64,000 nucleotides of DNA from Astropecten irregularis (GCA_963971285.1 OZ020248.1:3534001-3598000); one strand, 5' to 3'; shown: positions 35,401 to 50,400, numbered from the stretch's first letter. The notes: generated from the letters alone by a model not told the origin. Numbers and translations: made by a program.

Positions 35401-38400
35401 AACCGTGCCATGAAATAGAACACATAGAGCTGAATAACCTAAAAGGAGAGGAGAGAGAAATGGGAAGTTTTGAGGCTTTGCATGGTGACAATGGGAGACT
35501 TTTGGAGCGGGCTGTCGATAGAGGGCGGCAAACTATCGTTCTCCTGAAAACTTTTGTACACACACAAGTATGGTGATTGTCCAAAAACTTTCCAAAAGTC
35601 GCAGGAAAAAGCTGTAAACATTAAATTCAGGCAATTAACTATTAATTTGTAGCTTCCCATTGCCACCCACTCCAATTTTTATGTCTGAAAACACAAAGTG
35701 GGGTGAAATTTTTATGTTTGGCGGGGAATAATGTGCTCAGGTCTCGCTTGCCAAAGTAAAAATTTTGTGCACAAAACACTCTGTTTGCCGTCGGCCACCA
35801 TGATCGTTTGTAACTCGCCCTTTTGATGGCCAATCTCCACAGATTCTGCATTTGTTTGTTCTTGGTGAACTCATGTTTTCTCCCTTGCCAACAAAACCGG
35901 TGACTGGACAGTATTACCAAGCATTTTCAAGGGATTATTTACGCCGGTTGTGTTTACGACGAATATTCGTGCACAAAAGCAATGGCAACACAATCGACAC
36001 ACTTTTCCCGAGACTGGTGAAGCGCGCCCTCTTTAGATAAACAATGGTTAGTCAAAAGTCCCCCATTGGTATGTGGATCGGTTTGTGGAAACACCATGTT
36101 AGAATCATTCATACTGTCGCACTTTTATTGCATTCGCACAAGTGCAAAAGTATGAACGATTCTTACATGGTGTTTCCGAAAACCGATCCACAAACTGTTT
36201 TTGTTAAGACAGAAATTTCATGGTTAGCAAATTGTTGTGCTAAGCAGGGTTGTAAAGTTGACCCCCTGATCTTACCTGTGCATCCCGATGTTTAAGGTTC
36301 TTCCCCGACGGGCTGGTCATTGTCTGATGGTTAACCTGGGAGTGGAATAACGACGTGGCTAGCACCGGTGCCACAACGATGGCCAGCCACAGGACGTGGC
36401 GACCACTGAGCGGGGGAGGCAGGAAAAACACGGAGGCCAACAACTGGACCGCACTTAGGGAGAGCAGTGTGAACATTAGGAAGGTGAATATAGTACTCAG
36501 GGCAATGCACAACCCCCTTGCCTGCAAAATAGAACAGTCCAAATAAGTAATCAGTCACATCAAAATGAGGCATAAATCACATGATTCAAAAAGCCAAGGG
36601 CTACTACTTTTACGGCCCTGCTTAGCACAAAAGCTTGCTAACCATGAAAATTCTGTCTTAATAAAGACAGGATTAACAACCAAATTTTCAATTGTTGTGT
36701 ATCACTTGTGATTTGGCTGTTGCTTGCTGACCATGAATATCAAATGGAATTTTTAATGGTGGTTTGTTTTTGTGCTTAACAGCTCCAAGTCAAAAAAATT
36801 CAAAATTTAAAAGGTTAAAGGGGTGCTCAATTGTTGTATTATGGCAGATTTTACCTTTATATATCAGTTCCAAATCAATCGTTTAACTCTGAAATAATTC
36901 CTATTTTGTAGTTTACTGGTGAACTTGGAATACCCATATTTTGTTGTAATAAAGCTTAACCATGTCGCTGTACTTTATACAGTTTCTGCTATATCGCTAT
37001 AGCTGTTATCAATCTTACAATTACATCCCTAGCAATGAGCCATGGTAGGAGCATCCACGCTGCAGCTTAGAGAGTATCAACAAGATTGATTAGATCAACA
37101 AGATCAACTACAGTAAATCAACAAGATACTGCTAATCCCATCAACACCACTAGCAAATTACATGAGACAAGCTAGTAGACACGGAAGAAGAAAAAGGGGG
37201 CTACGATAACAACTCACCTCTTGAATGAGACTGAAGAGACTGAAGTTGTGATTGCTCCAGAATGACATGGAGCAAGGCAAGCTGGTCAGTAGGCTTCCCA
37301 TGCCGGTGGGCGTGTACCAGAAGGGCTTGCCACAGGTGCGAGGCTCGGGCTCCGCCCGATGCTGACACACCTTAGGGTATTGAGGCTCCACTCCAATACT
37401 GAGGAGTAATGACAATAATGCACCAAATTGCTGAAGGAATACAAGACGCTCACAAGAAGACAAGAAAAGAAGACGATGGAGATGGCAGCTAAGATTCTTG
37501 GAAGGAGCACCGGTATGGTATTCTTGTGGTCACTGGTTCGAATCCTGGGGTCGATTTCACCAAACTCTTCGTAAAGTTAATATCAATCGTAGGACTTTTG
37601 ATGCATTGAAGCCCTACGTGGGATATGCCCCCTACGATGGGTTATCCTTCATAACTCGAGTTACGATCGATTGCAGGGCTTCGTGAAATTGACCCCTGTT
37701 CCAGTAAATTTTTCTAAGTTCGCTTTTTAACAACTTAAAAATAACCACAGTTTCCCTTGTGGTTATTTGATGATTCAATTTTCTCATCAATGCACATTAC
37801 AACTAATTTTAACTAGCATTTCTTCTTGGATAAAACTGTAAAACTGAAGCAACAAGTGGTGTGGAAAATTATAGTTTCTACTGATCCCAAATGATATTTT
37901 TTTTCTTTCACCAAATGTTCCCAAGTCCTTAAAACCCAAGATTGAAGAAATTTCTGCAATATACATGTAGCAATGTAAAATTCACATTTTCTATAAACCT
38001 GCTTGTTGCGCACATGAAAACTGCCTGTCTGCCGCGTGATCATGCCTGGTTAGTGTCGTACCCAGACCCAACAGATCAAGAGTCTTCAAAATGAGAGCAG
38101 AAACCAGACTATTCTCGTCTGCGGCCGTCCGTTCGGCTATGAATTGAAATGTCACATCTTTGTTTAATACCATTTTTACCGCATGATTTCCTTCAAAAAT
38201 CAAAACTCTACCCTCTTTCCACAGGTTTAACCTTGCTATTATTGAAGAAGAGGACACCACGAACATATATTTAAGTGAGTCTCTTTTAAAGAGGTTGTTT
38301 TCCTTTCCTTGGGCCCCACTTGTTCACAATCCCTCAGTTAGTCAGGGAATTCTTCCCCTGCATGCGACTGACTGAAAGAGAAACTCACCTAATATCTGCC

Positions 38401-41400
38401 TGAGCAAAGAGCGGCATGTTCAGAATGTTGACAGTGCTACCCAAACAGCAGACCACCTCACCGTAATCCTGCATGATCTTCAACATCTCTTGAGTCGCTG
38501 CACAATTATCAAGAACAAATCCACAATAAACGGATTTGCAACTAAAGATGGAGATATTTTGGACTCTGCATCCAGAAAATACATTTGTGGTGACACAAAC
38601 AAATACGCACTGTTATTTATTTTTACCTTAATACTGTATCATACTTTGATTTTGGTCAAAGAAATACAGATTCATGGGCAAAAATACCAAGGAAGATACA
38701 GTAACACTCATCTGTGACATTTTCAGTCCTATACGGTGCCCACATTTTGAGAAAACAGTGAAAAATGCCCGAAGTATTTTGAAATCTCAGTTATCACCGT
38801 GATTTTTTATCTTAAAAAGATCAAAATTGTTTTTAGACATTGGTTTTACTCTTTTCTTGGTAAATACAGCATTTCAGGCAGAAAAATTGTAATGGTATGT
38901 TTCTATCATCACTATCTTTATACCCTGTAAGTAATAGGTAAGCCTGCAAAGATTTCTGTTTTAGTATGCTATCAAAGTATGATACTACCTTTAAGATCGG
39001 TAACAGTGCTTTGTCAGATCGACCCCTGGTCATTTATTTTGCAAAACGATGACAATTTTTATAACAAAATACATCAGCAGAATCATTTAATTGAGGATGA
39101 AACCTTGTAAGAATAGGTAATTTCAAAATGGTTAAATAAGTCTTTAATAAAACCATACATGTTGGAAGTATTAAATAAGATAAGGTTTGCGGTGGCAACA
39201 TGTAATCTCTTCTGTAAGTGTGTGGCTCTGAGAAGAAGGACGACTGAGAAGAACCGATGTTGTAAACACTCGACATTCCGAACAGTGTGCTCTGTTTGCC
39301 TTCAGTCAGCCTCCTGCAGATACACATGGCACACTTTTCAGAATGTTGAGCGTTAGACCATCGGTTCTTCTCAGAACCTCTTTAATACTTACAGAAAAGA
39401 TTACATGGTGATGGTTATTCATGAAAATTCACTTACTTTCTGGAGTGACATCGGTGAAGAGAGGGACAAGCAGGGGCACATTGTCCACCGTCTCAAGATG
39501 AGGTCTGATATTCTCGATCCCTCGAGGCAGTTTGGCCTGAAACAAATGAACGAACGATCGCAGTCAAACAGGTTGTGATAAGAAGGAAGCCCTGTATTAG
39601 AGACTTTGTGACTGTAACTTAGAGGTTGTACTCACTCTGTTTGAGATGTCAAACCCAACAGCTGTCTCGCTCTCCGTTACATGACTCAACGTTTCTGTGT
39701 CGTCACTCATTGTCCGAGCGTCCGAGATGTTTCTGGCCCTCCACGACACCGACATCTCCTCGCTGAGAACCTCCAGGTTGGATTTCTGGACGACAGGATG
39801 ATGAGCTGTCTCCTTGGAGATCTGGACGTCCGGCAAGGAGGTGTCCGAGAAGTGCGGATGGAGATGAGTGTGGCTCATGTGCTCGGATGACTTTGAAGAG
39901 CCTGCTTGGTGAGTGGTCAAGATGGGTAGAAGTCGAGACGTTTCATCTGCGTGATCCTCTTCGTCTTCTTTGGCCTTCTTGTGGTCTGCATCATCTCTGA
40001 CCTTCAGAGCATCACCTGAAGGGTTGCCTTCCGCCTTGACATCTTTAGCAGCCTCTTTGTCATTCCGTACAATTTCAGAGGGTTGGATGTCAGAATGTTC
40101 AGATTGCACTATTGCCTCGACCGGTGGAGGGGAAGCGGGCAGTCGCTCAGGAGATGATTCTGGAGATGCGGGGAGCAGCTGAGACAACTCAGTGACCTGG
40201 TCATCACCCTCTTCCTCCAGGATCTTCACAGACCTGGCACTGGCTTCCTTCTTTGTCTCCTTTCCGCCTGAACTTGTCTGCACTTCACCCTCAGAGGCAT
40301 TTCCAGTCCTCTTCTCATCTTGTCGGTTCCAGAGAACCTTGAGGTTTGCAATGTCCGCTTGTACCTCTTTAGGATGGTCCGCGGCGAGGTTAGCTGCGAC
40401 ATCCATGCTTCTCCTAGAGGGGTTGCTCTTGATGGAGGAGGACTGGTCCGAATGCTGGCGGGAGATGTTGTGGTTAGGTAAGGTGCTAGTGGCTTCACTC
40501 TGCAGGGAGATGTGGCAGTTCCATCCAGCCTCAAGACCCATCTTTTCAGAAAACACCTGCAAGACAACAAAGTCAATCGATGTCATCTTTACAATCAATC
40601 GATGTATAAATCAAGCAATCAGTCAATCAAGCAATCGATCAATGCTCACCCGACTTCGGAGTTCCTGGTCCCTTGAGAAGTGCACAAAGCGTATGCACGC
40701 ATGGTCGAGGTTCTCGATCAGGGCGACGATGTCCGACTTAGCCTGGTAGTTCATGGCCACCATGCCGATGAAGATCTGGCCGCACTGGGCCCTGTGTACA
40801 GGACGAGAGAGGAAGGAAAGAACCAGGCTTGAGAAGAGTCTGATTATGGCAAAATGGCAGCATCTGCTGTAAGACGGATTACAGATGGTCTTACCTTTGC
40901 CTCCTCCTGTTTAAGAGTACCTACCTGAAACAGTCTGCTGCATCCCTGATATCGCTCATGTTATCCATGGCCGAGTCTAGGCTGTGATACTTGCGACGGT
41001 TTTCCTCCATTTCTTCGTCCTTGTGCTTATGCTGGTGAGCTGACGTCATATCAACATCCCAAGAGGACCTAGCATAACAGACAGATTCCCATAGAAAAAT
41101 GACAAGTCAAAAGACTTGGACTATAAAGAGATGAATACTGCACTACAAGATCAATGCCTACATCACTGTATTCGGTCAGCAATCCAGAGGGCCATTTCAT
41201 GCTCAGGGGCCAATTTCACGGCCCTGCTTAGCACAAAACTTGAAATTTCTGTCTGAATAAAAACAGCATTAACAACTAAATGTTCATGTGCGGTGTAACA
41301 CTTGTGATTGTTCTTTGACTGTTGTTCGCTGACCATGAATATAAAAGAGAATTCTTAATGGTGCTTTGTTTTATTGAGCGAGACATTTTGTGCTAAGCAA

Positions 41401-44400
41401 TTTTTTTGGTGCTTGAAGAAACACACCATTAAATATTTCCGGCTGATATGCTGTATTTAACCAGAAATTAGTAAAACAACGACCAAAAACAGTTTTATTC
41501 TCGGGGTGAGATCAAAACTCCTGTGAATAGGTTTGAAAATACAGTGAGCGTTTTTCACTGTTTTCCACACAGGTGTTTGTTTTCATTCTATGACAAATCA
41601 AATTATGAATAGTCTGCAGCTGTTCTGTCACCTCTGCCAATCCTGTATTATGCCTTTAAACAGCTCCGTGAAACTGCCCCACTGATTAAAAGATCTTCAC
41701 GTCATCTCACCTTGCGACGCCGAAACTGTCGACGTCGGCCGGTGGCCTCCCTGCCTTGGAGCCAACCGGGAGCTCGATGAACAAGTCATTGAAGGAGTGA
41801 GCCACTGTATCCACCATGGGCTGGTAGGCAAATGCAACGCAGTAAGAGGACAGCGTAGCCCGCTGGTAGAAGTCTAAGATCTTCTTCCTATGGAATAAGA
41901 AAAACAGACTGAAGTGTGAAAAAGCCCCAGGGGAAACTACTGCTTGCCTTGTTGAAGGAATAAAGGGGGCACCGGACAAGTTGACCACAAGACAACACAA
42001 CTCGAGACAAACAATTTTTAATTTTAAGCAGTTTATTACTTGTATTAATTTTTAATTATGTTAACAAAAATATAAGCGAAGTCTTTGGAGTCGAGCTGTC
42101 TCGGAGTCGAGTTGTCTTTGCGGCAGAGTTGATTTGTCCCAACGATCTGACATTCAATAAAGCACAACATCAATGGACCTTATCGAAGATAGCCTGAAGC
42201 GGGCAATGCACAAAGCTCTTGATAAAATTGTTGCTAGTGCTGGGCCCTTTTCTAAACCTCGGGTCCGGCTCTGGCTCCAGTTTGTGAATCCATTCTAAAA
42301 TAACGGGTATCAATACAGATGATTTTGGCTGCAGTTTGGAAGTAGATTCTCTGGTTTGAAAAGGAAATCAGAGTTTCACCAAATTTTCGGAATATGGATT
42401 ACAGAGAGCCAGAGCCTGAGCCTGAGCCGGAGCCGAGGTTTGAAAAAGGGCACACGCTCTAAGTGATGTACATGTAATACGTTTATACAAAATATGTACA
42501 GACTTTTGATTCAACTAAGAATAAGTACCCAACTTCACATCGCTGGAACAAGTGACTCGATTGTGACATTCCATGGACCATTGTGCAGCAACGTCATGTA
42601 TAAACCAACTCTCACAGTATACAAGCTTAAATTTTGTGGGCAGGCAACTGTATACATATACCCTTGTGAAAATGGGGATCAATGTGCATTTAGCACAAGA
42701 TTACCCACTGTTCTTTGAGTGTGCTCATGCTTAGGCCATGTCTGAAGCAGGCTTCGAGAGTTACGACTAGGTCAATTGTCTTGGTGTCTCTGCATTTTCC
42801 AATGGACCAAAGACCTAGACCTAGCTCTAGACAACAGATTCGGATGCAGCCTTAGTGCCAAATACACCCTATCTTTGATAAGGTTCATGGAAAGACATCA
42901 ACTCAGTTGATTCTATTTCTGACCTGTCGTTGTCGTCCAGAGGGGACAGGTCCGAGCCATCCCAGAAGTCCGTGCAGAGGCTGAGTACTAGCTCAGCCGT
43001 ACCTTCAGTTAACAACTGGTTCGTTCCTGGAAAAAAAAAGAATATATCGTGACCCAGCATGAGCAATTTGAAGGTACACATGACACAGAATGATTAAGAC
43101 AACCTGATAATCTCCAGAGGGCGGTATACTCCACAAAATACTGCATGGAGGATTGCAACACCAACTGAGAGTCTAATATTTATGTAGTAGTATTAAAGCA
43201 ATTGATGTACATGTATGACAAGGAAAAAATCATATTTGACAAAGAAGCATAAACAAAGGCAATATATTTTTGGTTGATGAATCAATGCTGCCCTGAAATA
43301 AAATTTTCTTCATACATTCCTTCTCATGGATTCTGTGGACTCTGGGCCAATTTCATGGAGCTGTTAAGCACAACAAATTTGCTTAGCACAAAATGACTTG
43401 CTTAGTAAAACAAACCACGATTAGAAATTTCATTTGATATTCATGATCAGCGAACAACAGCCAAAGAACAATCACAAGTGATATGTACACAACACATGGA
43501 AATTTGGTTCTTAATCCTATTTTTATGAAGACAGAAATTTCAAGGTTAGCAAATTTAATTTGCAAAGTAGGGACGTGAAATTGGCCCCTGATTAGAGCAT
43601 TCAAGGAGCAAGAGCGGATCTCAAGAAGTCTAAAAAATATTCAACACAGCATTTGAATGAACAAATCTGACAATTTGGCACCTACCTCGTCTGGAATCTT
43701 TCATGAGTACTGACGTGATGTGAGGTATAGGGGTACGCTTCTTGATGAAGGAACGAGTCTTGTGCACGTGCCGGCTGTGGCCATCTTCCGGATCAGACTT
43801 CTACGGATAACAAACACAGATATGCAACTACGCCTTATCATACATATTCATGAGGTATTCTAAAAATCTGATTAGTATTCATAATGTTAAATCATATTTA
43901 AAATGCAATGAAAACATTAATCTATACATTGCATTGACTAATTATAAAGCTTATAACTGCTTTGCTTTCCGGCAGAATTCTGCAGTTCCCCTCATCTCCA
44001 TGTAAAAACAGATTACATATAACTTTTATAACTTGTAGTGTGTTGTGGTACGTACTACTTACCACGAGTTGATACATGGCTATCTGTTGGTGCATCTCAT
44101 ACATCATGGTAGCTTGATCAGTGAAGCCTATTAAGTAGGCTAGCTGGCACATACATCTACAAGAAACAAACGGAATATTAGGCTAGTTTGTCCCCGGATT
44201 CAAAGCTTAACGACTGCATGCATAACCCATAGAGGGCGGTATTTACATGTCCACTCATCGACTGGGGAACAACGGGCAGCACACTCTAGATTAGTATTAC
44301 CCAGGAGGGTTTAGTGTATAAACACATACATTTTATATGAAACAGGGAACACAAAGACCTAAGGGGTTGATAAAAAAAACGGAGGCTCAGGCTCCGGTCT

Positions 44401-47400
44401 TCCTTTCTCCATGGTAATCCATATGCTGAAAATATAGGTTGTGGTTTTTCACTGAGGCAGAAGCTGTTTTTCTTTTCCAAACCAGAGAATCTACTTCCGG
44501 ACCGCAGCCAACTATTTTGATACCAGTTATTTTAGAATGGATTCACGTAATAGAAGCCAGAGCCGGAGCCTGAGCCTCTGTTTCGTAAATTCCCCCAGCC
44601 TTGCCGAAACTGGACAATATTCCATCACTAGAGGGCAGCAGACTGTCCACCAATAGAGGGCAGCAGTCTGTACATCAATAGAGGGCAGCAGACTGTCAAG
44701 TATGTACCTTCTGTGAGCAACCCAAGATTGAGTCACTGTGTCCTCTGAGTTGGCAATGCTGTGTACATGGTTGAAGAAGTGGCTGTACCTCTCCACTGTG
44801 TCTAGATTGCAGGTGTTCAACAGGATGTTCAAACCCTGATGACCAAAGCAAATCAAGTCATCTATGAGTTTCTCGGTGCATCAATCACATACAGAATTCT
44901 ACCCTGGGTAGAGTCATAAGGGCCTTTTCACACTACGGTACCTTTTAACACGGGTTGAAAATTCTCTGCGTTCACACTACACCACACAAAATGCTACTTC
45001 AAGACGTTCAACCAACCACTCTCAAGAAACACACATTGAAATGTTCAACACAGGTCAACCGTTCTCAACCCACAACATCCCGGGCAGGGTTGGTTTCAAC
45101 ACGCACCGACGCTGTGTTGAAATCTTGCAGTGTGATGAACTGGGCCCAATTTCACGGAATCCATTACCATAAGCAAAATTCTTTGCTTACGATAGCAGAC
45201 TTTTTTGCTTACGGTTGTCTTGCTCGCTACGCTAAGCAAGGACTTTTCTGCAGAATGCATATGACAGCGCGTTACCAGAAAAAAAAAACAAGATTAGCCA
45301 AGAAATTCTTCCCTAACAGATTAAGCGCCGCAAGTCTTACTTACGTATTCCATGAAATAGATTTCACGCTTAGCAGTGCCCGTAAGCACAAAAATATGCC
45401 GTAACAGATTCCATGCAATTGGGCCCAGGTCAGTTGCGAATTTACCGTACTCTCTCATGGAAGATACAGATTCTACACAAAATGTCCATTAACCAGAGTT
45501 TTTTGTCTCAGAACAATCAAAGACCTACTTACCATGGGCTTCAGTGAGTTGATGTGACGTTCCCAGCTGGTCTCATCAAACTGCAGACTGGTGGGATTTT
45601 GCTGAACGAATAATGAGTTCAATATTCAAATTTTATTAGTCATCTATTGGAGACTAGCTGGCTGGACATTTTTTGTTACCCCTTATCTTAACAAAAATCA
45701 ATTTTGGTGACAATATTTAAAGATAGACTGTCCAGAAAAGTAAGTTTCACTTCGAAATTCAGTTTGGTACAATACAAGGTAGATATTTCTGAAGAATGTT
45801 GGCTGGTTTTGTGGGTCACTTACCGTTGAGTCTAAGGAGAGAGTCAAAACCTCTGTGTGATATTCAGGGAAATAATCTGCAGGAAGAGGAATAGAGAATA
45901 TAATACGATCGAAACTAAGGCTCTTAACACAGGCTGCAAATCTTGAAAGGTTTTGCACAGACAAATGTTTTCAGGGGTCATAGGTGGCAAGTGCTTTTAG
46001 GCACTCACCTCTCACCAATGTGGCCCGGGTTCGATACCGGCTTGGGTCATATGTGAGTAGAGTTGTGTGTTGGTTCTCTCCTATGCTATGAGGGTTTTCT
46101 CCGGATTCTCAATTTTTCCTCCCTCCACAACACTTTCGATCTCAGGTTCCGAAATCATAATGGATTGCCGGTGTGGCTGGCAGCCAAGGGCGCCAATGAA
46201 TACCGGCAACCTGATTACGTAGTAGCCAGCGCTTTGTAACTTTAGAAAAGGCGTTTAATAAATGTAATCATAATTAAAATTATAATCAATTAATTATCTC
46301 TCCCACCTTCATTGTCTGTCAACTTCTCTTGAGATGCTATGGTCACACCCTTCTTCCCAGCATGCCCCTCATCCAGTAGCTGCTCCTGGGAGCTAGTGAA
46401 GACGTCCGAGCTGGTGTCAGAGGTGTCAGAGTCCTGGCTGTCATCACGGAGATCGCTCATGAAGAAGACTTTCTCGATGGTAGGGTCTGGGGAGGAGAGA
46501 ATGCCTCGCTTGTCCACACAGCATAGGGACTTCAAAAAAAATTGTTTACAGCCGTGAATGTTATCGTACAATTTCATTCAAAATTAGTTATAATGATAAT
46601 AACCAGCATTTGAAACGCTCTTTCAAGTAAACTAAATCACAGTGCTGCAATACACCGATCCAGTAGGCCACACACCTTGACAAATTGACCAATCACAATG
46701 TGCTATTTAAGGTCCGACAAATTGCCACCATTTTATCTGCCAAAATGTTTTAAATTTTGTATTCTTTACTACACACTTTTTGTTGAGTTACTTTTGTTTT
46801 GTATGTACAAAGCAATTCTTTTACAAACTCGGGTTTTATTCTTTAACACAGTTAAGCGGTGTTCACATTTTCATTGTAATCCTTACACTCAATGCCCTGG
46901 CAAGAGAGGAAATGAACATTTTGGACCTTTTGCAAAACCAAAGTCAAACGGAGAGAGGTGCTTTCGGTGGTTGAGCGTGCATTGCATCGTATTTCGGCGA
47001 TCGTGACACATTGTGTGCGCGTGTTGCTTGGACGTAGCTATGGTGAGCGTGGCCTACTGGATCAGTGTATTATCATTATCCCCGGTCACCAGCCCCCATT
47101 AACATTCCTTAAACAATTTCAGCTCCCTGCAAAAGGGTCCACGTACATGTAGCTATTGGTCCTTTTCTATACAATAATCACCATACAAAAACCAAGGGGT
47201 AAGAATATTTTCATTCAGGTGATTTCTCGCTAAGCTAGTTTAGTCTAGATGCCAAAGGTAATACTGCACTTACTGTCATGGTACCCAGGCCATACAGGAG
47301 ACTTGCTGACCGTGGTAGATGACTCGATGGACCAAAGAATGCTGACAGGAAATGTTCCCATAATTCATGAAATGACAACTCTTTATCCTAGATATTGATA

Positions 47401-50400
47401 CAAAATAAGAGCCTAAAATGTAGTCACACTCAAAACTCACATTTATACCTAAATTACATCTAAAACATTCCTATAACCTTTGGTCTTTCAGACAGAAATC
47501 ATGTTCCACCTTTCTACAGCGTTGAGAAATTCTTAAATTATTTACAACAAATATACAGCTATTGCATTTCACTGTAGACGAACTCTTGATTGGTGAAAAA
47601 TAAGAAATAAATAACCAATGTTGCCATGGAAATCATATAACAAATAAGACAATTTTGAGCATACCTTGACTTCAGGTTTGTCTCCAATATCGTCATCAGG
47701 ATACTCGGTAACCTCCGTCTTTTTAAAAAATAGAAAAAACATCAAAATGACAATTTTCCATGAAACATTTACCCATTGAAATAAACAATAAGCAGTAATT
47801 GAAAACTGAACAAAGAAAAATTGACTAGAACAGATTTGAACCAGAAACTAAACATTTACGCAAACGAAGCTGAACATAGACTCAGCCCGATCCCAGCATT
47901 CTAAAACTACTATCCTAACTTAATGACCCAGGAATTAGGATCCAAAAAATGACTGATACACTTGAAAGAGGGTGGCCTTTAGTACTAATTGGTGAATGAT
48001 AAACATTGTGAATCATCAAAATAGAGGCTTTGGTTCAAAAGTAGATTCTCTGGTTTGAAAAGGAAAACAGAGTTCCAGGTTCAATGAAAAATCACAACCT
48101 ATATTTTCAGCACATGGATGACAGAGTTGGAGCCTGAGCCTGAGCCCCTGTTTCGTAAAAGCCCTAAGTACCAGTACCTGTTCGTGTTTGGCCTTGTGGA
48201 ACACAGCAACGATCCTAGAATTACCGTAGCTGGTTAGTATGATCCACAGTAGAGGTACAGTGAATGACAAGAGCGGAAGGATTGCATGGACCTAAGCATA
48301 CACAAAATACAGAATTCAATGACAGTTATCATTAATAATCTACAATGCATTGAGGTTAGGGGCCGTCCATAAAGAACGTACGCACGAAATGCCGACTTTT
48401 TTTTACCCCCACCTCCCCCTCTGTACGCATGGCGTACGCAGTGGTCCCAACCCCTCCTCCCCCCCTGTACGCATACGCATTCCACATTAGGTTTTTCACT
48501 TCTCGTGGTACCTTGCTTTAGCATCATTAAAATGTCAACGTAATCCGAGCCGGTACCGTTATTGGGACGTCACTTTCAAATTCTGAAATGAATGACTAAA
48601 GTTCAACAGGTTTTTATATATTTACAGATGGATTTACTATTTTTTATGTTGAATAAGAAAAAAAACAAGGAAAAAACAAACAGTCCCAGTGCTTTTTTCA
48701 CGTTTTTTACCTCTCTTTTCGCGCGATAATGCTATGCAAACTTTTCACTTGCGTACGGTACGCATTGGCCTTAACCCCCCCCCTCCCCCCCTGTACGCAT
48801 GGCGTACGCATCGGTAACAACCCCCCCTCCCCCCCTTTGTGCGTACGTACTTTATGGACGGCCCCTTATAGGAAATATTAACCCTAACCCTGCATACCAC
48901 AGTGTGGTATCCTGAATACCACAATACACCACAGTGTGGTTTGTGTGGATATAAAGCATGGTTATGATCCAGTTCCCCAGTAGAGACTGTGGTAATGTGT
49001 GGTAAGCAGATCTTATTCCACCTCCAGAATACCATATAGTATTCAGGAGGTCGCCGATTCCAATCCCGCTCCAGTCAATTTTTCTTGATTAACCTTTCCA
49101 TGATCTAACAATTTTTGTTAGATCAATAGCCATTGAGAGGTGAACAAAGAAAAATATTGATCTGATACCAACTAAAGTATTCAGCTTTATGTTGGCGGTG
49201 TACCAAATTGTCAATTTTCTTTGTACGTTTAGAGAAATGGAATAGTGTGTTCAGAATCACTGAAAGACTCTGGCCCAGTCCAGTAGTTTGATGGGCTACA
49301 AATCGCTAGTTATCGTTCCTTCTCTCTATTCAATGACATCAAGCTACGTCCAATCCTGATTTACAAAACACACAAAATTGCTTGTATGTACTTACTTGTA
49401 GACTGATGAGCATCTCAGCCCAGTTGCCAACGTCTTCCAAAAGCGTAAAGCGTAGAATGTTCACAAACAATGAGATGCCCTGTACATTGCACAGAAAATA
49501 ACAATTTTAATTCATTAAAATCTTACCATTTGTTGCCAAAGGCTTTGCAGGTCTACTCAGACATAAAGAAACCTGCTTAAAGGTCACTGGTTCGAATCCC
49601 ACTCCATTCAATTCTTTGTTCACTTACTGTTTATATTGTTTATATCTGTACAAGATGCAAAGGTTGATATGAGATCATTATGTCTTTTACTAGGAAACAT
49701 TCGAAGGGGGCACCAAGGCCAAGAACCAGGGCAACGAAGGCCATGCCCATGGCCTCCGTGAAATTCAAGGCTCGGCACAAAATAATTTTTCGGAGACACT
49801 GTTTGAGTTCAGCTTTTACTCACAAAGACTAAAGGAAGCAGACATCTCTCAGTGATTCCAATGCATACAGTTCGCTTCACTTCCAGTACAGGGGACGGTT
49901 TAGCATGGTCACTCTGCAAACAGGCCCTGGATACATCAAGATCATGGGCAAACAATGTCAAGGGAGATACAGTGACAGTCATCTGTCAAATTCCCAGTCC
50001 CATAAGGTAACCACTTTTTGAGAAAACAGTGACAAACAGTTTAAATATATTTACAGGAGTTTTGATCTCACCCCAAGATCAAAACTGTTTTTGGTCTTTG
50101 GTTGTTCTCCTTTCTGGATAAATACAGCATTTCAGGCAGAACAATTTAAAATGAGGGCAAGGCAAATCTGTGGAGATTTCTGTTTTGGTATGCTACCAAA
50201 GTATAAAGTTACCTTTAATAATGATATTGCTTTTGGAATGAACTAGAATACAGATTTTTCTGAATGAAACTTGGAAGTTGCTGGGGATTTATTTGGGATA
50301 AGTCGGCATAAGCCAGGCTTTGGATAGTCGGACAGGATAAAATTATTGAGACCTTGCGACATTTTACGCCAAAGCCACGCATAGCGTCATCCACACACTG

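Noticed and set aside
40192-40749. 185-codon plus-strand frame opposite the large TMEM94 exon
   Set aside because: It is the antisense of codon-biased, serine-rich TMEM94 coding sequence; the sense strand has clear orthology.
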